12,094 bases of DNA from Opitutaceae bacterium (GTDB lineage: Bacteria; Verrucomicrobiota; Verrucomicrobiae; Opitutales; Opitutaceae): positions 1 through 12,094 of the forward strand of contig JAISAX010000347.1 of NCBI GenBank assembly GCA_031266495.1, read 5' to 3'. The translations under genes and the position numbers were made by a program. The notes under the pieces were generated by a model. The model had not been told where the DNA came from and made no database searches. It was given only the letters and a program-made list of their open reading frames with translations. This document shows, piece by piece, positions 1 to 5,548 of the stretch (positions within the stretch are counted from its first letter, which is position 1; each line of letters opens with the position of its first letter).

Positions 1-2121
1 GGGGGAGGGCTGGCTGCCGGGGGCGTCGTTGAGTTCCATTACAAGGGTGAGGGTCGTGATGGCGTTTTTGGCGGGGTCGAGGTTGAGGGTGGCGAGGTCG
101 AGGGCGACGGGGATGCGCGTGGAGCGGCCTTGGGCGGCGGTGGCGGGGAGGGTCTGGCGGAGGAGTTCTTTGCCGCCGGGGCCGGTGGAGGGGTCGCGGA
201 GCGTGAGGGTGAAGACGCCGCGGAAGTCGGTGAGGCGGTCGTTGGAGAGGAGGAGTTCGTAGCGGGCGGTTTCGTCGGCAAACCAGTTGTCCGTCCAGGG
301 GTAGAGGGTGAAGGCGAGGGGAGCGAAGCCGCGGCGGGCGATTTCGGTGTCGCGTTCGGTGTCGATGCGGCGGCGGTTGTTGATGGTGAGGATGGGTTGG
401 CCGAAGAGGAGCAGGTCTTGTTCGCGGTAGAGGATGGCAAGTTCCGAGTACCAGCGTCCGTGCGCGGCGCGGATGGCGGCGGGGGTCATGCGGAAGTAGT
501 CGGGGCCAATGAGGGGGGCGACGGAGGCGGGGGTGAGCTGGTGTTCGCCGGCCATGAGGGGGCGGGCGCGATTCCAGGGTTTGAGGTGGCCGGCGACGTT
601 GGCGGTGGGGGAAAGCGCGGGGTTGTCGGGCCAGCGCAGGACGTGGGGCCAGTTTTGGGCGGAGCCGCCGTCGGGGTAGTGGACGTTGATGGCGTCGTCG
701 TGGCCGTCGGTTTCGCCATAGGCACTGTGATAGACGGGGCGGCTCGGGTCGTGGCGTTTGATTTCGGCGGTGGCGCGAACGAGAAAGGTAGTGGCCGCGG
801 GGTTACGGGGGATTTTCCAGTGTTCGTATTCGTTGGAGCCTGACCACAGGATGACGCTCGGGTGGTTGCGGTCGCGGTGGACGAGGCGGCGCAGGTGGTC
901 GAGCGCCTGCGGGGTGCCGGGGCGGTGGAAGAGGGCGCTTTCGTCGATGATTAAAAAACCCTGGCGGTCGGCGGCTTCGAGAAAGACTTTCGGGTAGGGT
1001 TGGCCGTGGAGACGGACGGAGTTGAGGCCGAGTGTTTTTGCGGTTTTCCAGAGTTCGTCGGGAGGGAGGGCGCGGCCTTTGGCGTTGGTGGCGTAATAAA
1101 ATTCGCCGGTGTGTCCCCAGCGGCTGTAGAGGCGGATTTTTTTGCCGTTGAGGTAGAGGGCGGGACCGTCGAGCCAGACTTCGCGGAAGCCGAAGGTGAT
1201 GGCATGGCGGTCGGCTGGCGTGGTGGTGGTGGCGGGCAGGGCGAGGACGAAGCGGTGCAGGCGGGGGTTTTCGGGGGACCAGTGTTCGGCGTCGGGCCAG
1301 GGGATTTCCCAGCGGAGGTTTTTTTCGTCGGAACGGGAGCCGGGGGGGAGGGGGGCGACGCCTTCCTTGATAATTGTATCGTCTTTATAGATACGCCAGA
1401 GGGGCGCGGTGGCCGCGGGTCGGGAGAGGGTGGCTTCGACGGCAAGCAGGCCGCGACGGGTGGAGGGTTTTACGAAGATGTCCGTGATGTGGAGGGGGGG
1501 GCGGGCTTCGATGTAGCAGTTGCCGGCGATGCCGCCGGTGAATTTGTGCATGGCGCCGATGGGCTGGCCTTGCCGGTAGGCTTCCTGCGCGTTGCCGACG
1601 AGGAGGGCGATTTCGTTGGGGGCGTCGGGGCGGAGGGCGTCGGTGATGTCGATGTCGAAGGGGAGAAAGCCGTCGGCGTTCTGGCCAACGGGTTGGCCGT
1701 TGACGAAGATTTTTGAAGTGAAGGCAACGGCGTCGAAGTGGAGGTGGGCGCGTTTGCCGCGAAAGGTGGAGGAGGGGAGTGTAATGGTGCGTCGATACCA
1801 GACGTGTTCGATGCGGTCGCGGTCCGCGCCGCGCCAGTCGATTTTGTAGTATTTCCAGAAGGTGGCCCAGGAGCGTTCGGTGATGGTGACGGTTTGCCAG
1901 TCGGTGGCGGCGGGGCGGCGGGCGGGGTCGCCGTCCGGCGGAACGAAGGCGAAATCCCATTCGCCGAGCAGCGGGACGCGGGGGCGTTCAAAGGTGGCGG
2001 CGGGCGCGGCGGGAGTGGCGGGCAGGTTGGGCGCAGTCACGAGGGCGATCGTGAACGGGATGGCGAGCGTCGCGAGCAGCCGGACGCAGGGATTGCTGGA
2101 GGTTTTTGTTCCCGTTGACAT
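1..2121 (-). CDS. Exported glycoside hydrolase family 2 enzyme (beta-galactosidase/glucuronidase-like), C-terminus beyond the window
   Basis: The reading frame is open from an ATG at 2121 to the left edge, giving 707 residues without a stop. An in-frame stop at 2140-2142 leaves this as the only ATG start. Residues 1-40 look like a signal peptide: a hydrophobic stretch (RLLATLAIPFTIALVTA) followed by an Ala/Pro-rich region. Residues about 105-180 match the GH2 sugar-binding domain (WYRRTITLP, then VNGQPVG and DITDAL). The TIM barrel starts near 308, with SVRLHG near 367 and FLIIDES near 389. E431 in VILWSGSNE fits the GH2 acid/base. E526 in PLMAGEH is the likely nucleophile, 95 residues later, close to the spacing in beta-glucuronidases. 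A beta-rich domain follows. The enzyme should hydrolyse a beta-glycoside outside the cytoplasm; the substrate cannot be read from the sequence. It is the last visible gene of a minus-strand run, 48 bp after the pseudopilin-like gene. No Shine-Dalgarno site is visible. Confidence 0.93.
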   Translation of the reverse strand, partial: MSTGTKTSSNPCVRLLATLAIPFTIALVTAPNLPATPAAPAATFERPRVPLLGEWDFAFVPPDGDPARRPAATDWQTVTITERSWATFWKYYKIDWRGADRDRIEHVWYRRTITLPSSTFRGKRAHLHFDAVAFTSKIFVNGQPVGQNADGFLPFDIDITDALRPDAPNEIALLVGNAQEAYRQGQPIGAMHKFTGGIAGNCYIEARPPLHITDIFVKPSTRRGLLAVEATLSRPAATAPLWRIYKDDTIIKEGVAPLPPGSRSDEKNLRWEIPWPDAEHWSPENPRLHRFVLALPATTTTPADRHAITFGFREVWLDGPALYLNGKKIRLYSRWGHTGEFYYATNAKGRALPPDELWKTAKTLGLNSVRLHGQPYPKVFLEAADRQGFLIIDESALFHRPGTPQALDHLRRLVHRDRNHPSVILWSGSNEYEHWKIPRNPAATTFLVRATAEIKRHDPSRPVYHSAYGETDGHDDAINVHYPDGGSAQNWPHVLRWPDNPALSPTANVAGHLKPWNRARPLMAGEHQLTPASVAPLIGPDYFRMTPAAIRAAHGRWYSELAILYREQDLLLFGQPILTINNRRRIDTERDTEIARRGFAPLAFTLYPWTDNWFADETARYELLLSNDRLTDFRGVFTLTLRDPSTGPGGKELLRQTLPATAAQGRSTRIPVALDLATLNLDPAKNAITTLTLVMELNDAPGSQPSP

Positions 2122-2150
2122 TAATAAATGGATACAGGTTTATATGCGGA

Positions 2151-2165
2151 GGGGGGGGGGGGGGG
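2151..2165. repeat. Homopolymer of 15 G (15 C on the coding strand)
   Basis: An uninterrupted run of 15 G lies in the 48-bp gap between the pseudopilin-like gene and the glycosidase, 30 bp upstream of the glycosidase ATG. Such a run is prone to slipped-strand length change, and it sits where it could alter spacing in a promoter or leader. A TATAAA-like hexamer (minus strand, 2139-2144) lies just downstream of it, but no convincing -35 exists. Any regulatory role is inference. Confidence 0.9.
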
Positions 2166-2169
2166 AGAT

Positions 2170-2784
2170 TTATTGGGTGTGGTTGAAGCGGGCGGGGGCG
2201 TTTTTATCGAGGTCGTCGCGGGAGAGGAGGGCGACGTGGCCGTCAATGAAACAGATGCCGGCCTTTTTGTTGTGAGGCGTGGCAATGCGGTTCCAGCCGT
2301 TGACAGCAACGTTGGGATAAATGCCGTCTCCTTTTTCCACGCTGCCACACATGACTTTGTAGGCGGGACGTTCGATGCGCGGGAAATGGCGTGTTTGCTC
2401 GTTCAGGAATTCGCTCCATCCGTAGCCGATTCCCTGGCCGAGGTTTTCCGGGCCTTCAAAGGTGGGACGCCACAGGATGGTGCGCTTGAGCGAGGCATCG
2501 GAGAGCGGGCCGTTGAGGCGGTTTTTCATGAGACGATACCAGGAGGTGGCGCCGTTGCCTTTCACCGGGAGGCGGTCCTTGTCTTCCGTCGCCATGAGGT
2601 GCGCGGTGATGCCGATTTGCCGGAGGTTGGAGAGGCAGCGGATTTGCGCGGTTTTCGTCCGCACCGAGGTGAGCACGGTCAGGGTCAGCCCCGCCAGCAC
2701 GCCGATGATCGTGATAACCACAAGGAGTTCGACGAGCGTGAAGGCGTGGTCGCGGGCGGCGGCGTTGTGTAACTGGTTTTTCAT
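2170..2784 (-). CDS. Pseudopilin-like protein: prepilin-type N-terminal cleavage/methylation motif with H-X9-DG C-terminus
   Basis: The 204-residue protein opens with a charged leader and AFTLVELLVVITIIGVLAGL at residues 14-33, the class III (prepilin-type) signal with Glu at +5 of the mature protein (E19). The residue before the predicted cut is Ala14, not the usual Gly. H171 is followed by exactly nine residues and then D181-G182, matching the prepilin-type processing-associated H-X9-DG family, common in Verrucomicrobiota, Planctomycetota and Lentisphaerota. The N-terminal helix should anchor it in the inner membrane or in a pseudopilus after prepilin peptidase processing. Its ATG overlaps the upstream gene's TGA (ATGA at 2781-2784), so translation is probably coupled. 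It lies between two surface-protein paralogues and an exported glycosidase, which suggests a role in surface display or secretion for glycan use. The actual function of such proteins is unknown. Confidence 0.92.
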   Translation of the reverse strand: MKNQLHNAAARDHAFTLVELLVVITIIGVLAGLTLTVLTSVRTKTAQIRCLSNLRQIGITAHLMATEDKDRLPVKGNGATSWYRLMKNRLNGPLSDASLKRTILWRPTFEGPENLGQGIGYGWSEFLNEQTRHFPRIERPAYKVMCGSVEKGDGIYPNVAVNGWNRIATPHNKKAGICFIDGHVALLSRDDLDKNAPARFNHTQ

Positions 2785-3926
2785 GACAACGGTTTTTCTT
2801 TTTCGATTCCGGTTCCCGGTTCTGCGGTTTTTCCGTCGGGGCCGCTGACGGAGAACTCGCCGAGTTCCCAGGAGAAGGCGACGGGATGGGGAATGCCGGT
2901 TTGAGAGGAGGCGGTGAAATAAACGCCTGCCGCGGTGACGTGTTTGAGGCTGGCAGGCAAGGGGAGTGGCGCAAATTTCTCCGGAGTTGCGTCAAAGTGC
3001 AGATTTTCCGCGGGGTTGTAACGCGCCCAGCGCAATGTGGAGAGTTCCGGGTCGCGTGTGGTGACGGGCGTGGCGCCGTTCAGGGGGAAGCCGAATGTTT
3101 TTTCTGATACAAAATAGCGTCCGTCCGTCTGGATGAGCCAGCGGCTGCGGTTGTAGTCGGCGAGGGCGCCCCAGCGCGCGACCGTCACGCTCAGGCCGTC
3201 AATGGCGACGCCGTCGGCAGAGGCGCCGGCGGGGGCGCGGGTGGTGCGGGTGCGAGCGGCGTTCGGGTCGAGTTTGAAGAGGATTGCGCCGGTGAGTGCG
3301 ACCGGCGAGCCGGGCCAGCCGTCGCGCCGCGTGGCGGTGAGGGCAAGGGCGTTCAGGTAACGGACGCCGGGGCCGTGGTTCGCGCCAAACTGGCTGCTTC
3401 TGGCGACGCGTTGCCGGAGGGTGTCGGCGGGGAGCGTGGCGCTGAGGAAATGGATGCCGCCGTAAAACACGGGGCCGGTGTAGGCGGGCGCGGCGGGGCT
3501 GAGCGGGATGGTGTCGCTGAAACTGGTGAGGTATTCGCAGGGGTCGCGTGGCGCGCCTGTTCCGGTGCCGAGGGCGGCGCGGGCGAATGGCGTGTCGCGC
3601 GTCACGTAACGCGGGGCGTTTTTGTCCGGGCCACCGACATCGGCTCCGCCGCCAGCCGGGCCGAATTGAAAAATCGTCCCGGCCCGTAGTGACGGCGTCA
3701 GTACCGGTGCCAGGGCCGGTGCCGCGGCAAATGTTATCACGGCAAATGTCGCAAATGTCGCGAATGTCGTGAATGTCACGAATCCTTTGCTGGAGGTTCG
3801 ACAGGTTTCGATTTGCCCCGAGCCGTGTTCGGCGAGACGCCGAACACAGTACGCGAGACGCGTGCTCTCCCCGGACCGCTGCTCCCCGGACCGGCCCGTC
3901 CTCAAAAACTCCCGGCTGCGTAACAT
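2781..3926 (-). CDS. Exported protein, anchorless paralogue of the neighbouring PEP-CTERM protein; start uncertain
   Basis: From GTIF at residue 83 to about residue 361 this 381-residue protein aligns with the next gene upstream (3985-4950). Shared blocks are TGTG, SFSDT-P, YGG, LFK, RWLIQ, WARYNPAENLHFD, TAAGVYF and the final F-V-G strand. It has no VPEP motif, final membrane helix or Arg-rich tail, ending instead in a polar Lys/Glu/Pro sequence, so it may be released or periplasmic. The family is not one I can name. The start is doubtful. The only ATG gives an Arg-rich, 47-residue extension before the hydrophobic signal region (residues 49-70), and that extension is encoded by repeat-like DNA with two hairpins. 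A GTG at residue 50 (AAAGGA four bases before it) is an alternative but gives a signal peptide without a basic N-region. The stop overlaps the pseudopilin-like start. Confidence 0.78.
   Translation of the reverse strand: MLRSREFLRTGRSGEQRSGESTRLAYCVRRLAEHGSGQIETCRTSSKGFVTFTTFATFATFAVITFAAAPALAPVLTPSLRAGTIFQFGPAGGGADVGGPDKNAPRYVTRDTPFARAALGTGTGAPRDPCEYLTSFSDTIPLSPAAPAYTGPVFYGGIHFLSATLPADTLRQRVARSSQFGANHGPGVRYLNALALTATRRDGWPGSPVALTGAILFKLDPNAARTRTTRAPAGASADGVAIDGLSVTVARWGALADYNRSRWLIQTDGRYFVSEKTFGFPLNGATPVTTRDPELSTLRWARYNPAENLHFDATPEKFAPLPLPASLKHVTAAGVYFTASSQTGIPHPVAFSWELGEFSVSGPDGKTAEPGTGIEKEKPLS
3743..3787. repeat. 9-bp tandem repeat in the signal-peptide region
   Basis: About five 9-bp units follow each other (caaatgtcg, caaatgtcg, cgaatgtcg, tgaatgtca, then a decayed unit). 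On the coding strand each unit encodes Thr-Phe-Ala or Thr-Phe-Thr, building the hydrophobic run VTFTTFATFATFA of the paralogue gene. Unit gain or loss would keep the frame and change the length of the hydrophobic core. Confidence 0.85.
3825..3862. repeat. REP-like hairpin pair near the start of the anchorless paralogue
   Basis: GTGTTCGGCG at 3825-3834 pairs perfectly with CGCCGAACAC at 3838-3847 around an AGA loop. A second, shorter hairpin (ACGCG-AGA-CGCGT) lies at 3851-3863. The 3-base AGA loop is the same as in the hairpins at 5253-5269 and 7476-7492, which suggests one dispersed family. The pair lies inside the N-terminal extension of the annotated reading frame. Confidence 0.75.
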
Positions 3927-3984
3927 CGGTGAAAAATGGAGTACCTGGAATGGAGAATGGCGGCTGTTCCGTTCAGCGCATTTG

Positions 3985-4950
3985 TCAGCGGTTTTGGCGG
4001 CGTAGGCGGGAATGCGAGCGGGTCGCGCGTATTGTGGTTGTCGCTACGAGAAGGAGGCCGCCGAGCCAGAGCGCCGCGGCGCCTGGCTCGGGGACGTTGG
4101 GCACGTAGAGGTCGCCTTCGACGGTGAAATTCCTGAGGGCGAAGCTGAAGCCGGTGTTGTAGGCGCCATTGGCGACGCTTCCTGAAAAATAAATGCCGAC
4201 GGCGGTCACGTTTTCCAGCGCGAGGGTCGAGAAGGTCGCGGCGCTGTTGTCGAAAACGAGATTTTCGGATGGATCGTAAGCGGCCCATTTCGCATTGCCC
4301 AGCGTGGTTCCCGTGAGCGAGATCGCGCCTCCATTGGTGGGTATGGCGGTGGTGATGTTCGACAGGTAATAGATGTCGTTGATTTGAACCAGCCAGCGGC
4401 CGGTGAGGTTATTGGCCATGCTGGCTCCTGACTGGGAGACGGTGGCGGTGAAGCCGCTGACCGTGACTGGCGCCGAGTTGAAATCGTCGGAAAAATCCGC
4501 CTGTTTGAAGAGCATCACGCCCGAGGCGCGGAGAGTGTAGCCGGCCCATGCGCCTGTCCGGGAAAGGCTGATCAGGGGCGCATCTCCATAGCTGCGGTAG
4601 ATTTTTTCGGTTATCGCCGTGTCCGGCGCGGTCGTGGTCAGTTTGTATCCGCCATAGACGGACGGACCCCAGAACCATTGGGTGGCGGGCGGGGTCATCG
4701 GCGTGGTGTCACTGAAGGCGTTGGTGTAAACGTATGGATCCTCCGCCGTCCCTGTGCCGGTTTTTACGGCGGTGCGCCCGCCTGCGGAAAAGGGGCGGTC
4801 ATACGTGGCGTAATTGCCGGAGCGATTGGTGGTGTTGTAACTGAAGATCGTTCCGGTTTCGGCAAGGGTCGTCGCAACGGAAGCAGCAGCGAAAGTCAGG
4901 CCGGTGATACCGGCGCGGGCGAGGTTGGTTTTGTGCGGATGGTTGTTCAT
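3985..4950 (-). CDS. PEP-CTERM sorting-domain surface protein
   Basis: The 321-residue protein starts with a signal peptide (MNNHPHKTNLARAG, then GLTFAAASVATTLA, probable cut near residue 30). It ends with the tripartite PEP-CTERM signal: VPEPG at 286-290, a hydrophobic helix at 291-305 (AALWLGGLLLVA), and a tail with six arginines. Such proteins are recognised by an exosortase, processed at the C-terminus and displayed at the surface or in exopolysaccharide. The middle (31-280) is a beta-rich region shared with the next gene and carries no motif I can assign to a function. It is the first gene of the minus-strand run, with 58 bp to the paralogue and 598 bp of gene-free DNA upstream. No Shine-Dalgarno site precedes the ATG. 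No exosortase gene is in the window, so it must be elsewhere in the genome. Confidence 0.9.
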   Translation of the reverse strand: MNNHPHKTNLARAGITGLTFAAASVATTLAETGTIFSYNTTNRSGNYATYDRPFSAGGRTAVKTGTGTAEDPYVYTNAFSDTTPMTPPATQWFWGPSVYGGYKLTTTAPDTAITEKIYRSYGDAPLISLSRTGAWAGYTLRASGVMLFKQADFSDDFNSAPVTVSGFTATVSQSGASMANNLTGRWLVQINDIYYLSNITTAIPTNGGAISLTGTTLGNAKWAAYDPSENLVFDNSAATFSTLALENVTAVGIYFSGSVANGAYNTGFSFALRNFTVEGDLYVPNVPEPGAAALWLGGLLLVATTTIRATRSHSRLRRQNR

Positions 4951-4979
4951 GATTGGCTGGTGGTGGCAAGGAAAGCCGG

Positions 4980-5008
4980 ATGAAAACAGGGTCGCCGGAT
5001 TGCCTCAA
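4980..5008 (-). promoter_or_regulatory. Possible weak promoter for the PEP-CTERM/glycosidase gene run
   Basis: On the minus strand TTGAGG (5008-5003) and TTTCAT (4985-4980) are separated by 17 bp, 30 bp upstream of the PEP-CTERM ATG. The hexamers match the sigma-70 consensus only partly. I report it because this is where the promoter of the run would be expected, but a chance match is quite possible. Confidence 0.25.
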
Positions 5009-5232
5009 ATTTTCACCGGTCTCCTCCCGTCTTGCCGCCGGGCAACAGGAGAGGCATGTTTGTCGGAAGTCACGAAACCGCAGAGGGTTGATACGCGGGA
5101 GCGATGGCCGTTGGCTGTCCGGGCCGGATCGCGGAAATACATAGGGTCAAGTTACGGGACAAATGGAGAAACGGGGTGGAGGGGAGTGGGCAGGGAGGCG
5201 GCGCTTCGCGCCGTCCACGGGGATTGTCAGGG

Positions 5233-5306
5233 AAAGCCCGTGCCATGCCGGAGCGGGCGAGACGCCCGCGCCACTCCGGAACACGGGCAAGATGCCCGTG
5301 CCACGC
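5233..5306. repeat. REP-like hairpin array (GCGGGCG-AGA-CGCCCGC type)
   Basis: GCGGGCG at 5253-5259 pairs with CGCCCGC at 5263-5269 around AGA. CACGGGCA at 5282-5289 pairs with TGCCCGTG at 5293-5300 around AGA. Both units are followed by GCCAC or CCAC, and a partial third unit (GCCCGTGCCA) lies just before. The same unit recurs inside the helicase gene at 7417-7584, so this is a dispersed element and not local secondary structure only. Confidence 0.88.
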
Positions 5307-5372
5307 CGGGCTGACCGGCGTATCGTATTTTTTATGACAATCGGTGATTTTTTGTGCTGTTGTTACGCGGTG

Positions 5373-5388
5373 CCCCCCCCCCCCCCCC
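5373..5388. repeat. Homopolymer of 16 C
   Basis: An uninterrupted run of 16 C lies downstream of the helicase stop codon. Together with the run of 15 G at 2151-2165 it is one of two very long G:C homopolymers in gene-free DNA of this window. Both may vary in length between cells or be uncertain in the assembly. Confidence 0.9.
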
Positions 5389-5396
5389 GCACACGC

Positions 5397-5490
5397 AGGG
5401 GCTTCGCTTGCGAAGCCCGCGAGCGACCTGATGCGACTGGAGATATGCCAATACCGTCCGCCTGGCGCGGGCGTCGCAAGCGAAGCCCCT
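5397..5490. repeat. 17-bp inverted repeats flanking a 60-bp centre
   Basis: AGGGGCTTCGCTTGCGA at 5397-5413 is the exact reverse complement of 5474-5490. The left arm can also fold on itself: GGGCTTCGC (5399-5407) pairs with GCGAAGCCC (5410-5418). The element lies 58 bp after the helicase stop and could protect or end that transcript, but the arrangement of two arms in opposite orientation is typical of a dispersed palindromic element. Confidence 0.85.
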
Positions 5491-5548
5491 ACGGGCGATC
5501 CCGCCTGTCTTCAGTCCGGAGGAACAAGGCAACTCCGTTGGCATTCGC

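Larger units (their letters stand above)
4951..5548. other. 598-bp gene-free region between the helicase stop and the PEP-CTERM start
   Basis: No reading frame here resembles a protein. The first 250 bp upstream of the PEP-CTERM gene should hold its promoter and any operator, but I see no clear palindromic operator. The remainder is repeat-rich: a GGCGC/GCGCC hairpin near 5197, the REP-like hairpins at 5253-5300, a run of 16 C, and a pair of inverted repeats at 5397-5490. One of these hairpins may end the helicase transcript, but none has a U-tract on the minus strand that would make a classical terminator. Confidence 0.7.

Noticed and set aside
338..352. tRNA or rRNA genes anywhere in the window
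   Set aside because: No cloverleaf with a conserved T-arm or CCA end and no rRNA core sequence was recognised on either strand.
130..1716. Plus-strand reading frames rich in Gly, Val and Glu (130-843, 1000-1716)
   Set aside because: They are antisense shadows of the glycosidase gene: composition is low-complexity, there is no recognisable domain, and the opposite strand encodes a clear GH2 enzyme.
1385..1991. Arg/Pro-rich minus-strand frames inside the glycosidase gene
   Set aside because: They are in the wrong frame. The third minus frame encodes continuous GH2 sequence from 2121 to the window edge.
5397..5418. Rho-independent terminator for the helicase gene
   Set aside because: The stem is strong, but no U-tract follows it on the minus strand, and its paired copy at 5474-5490 suggests a repeat element.
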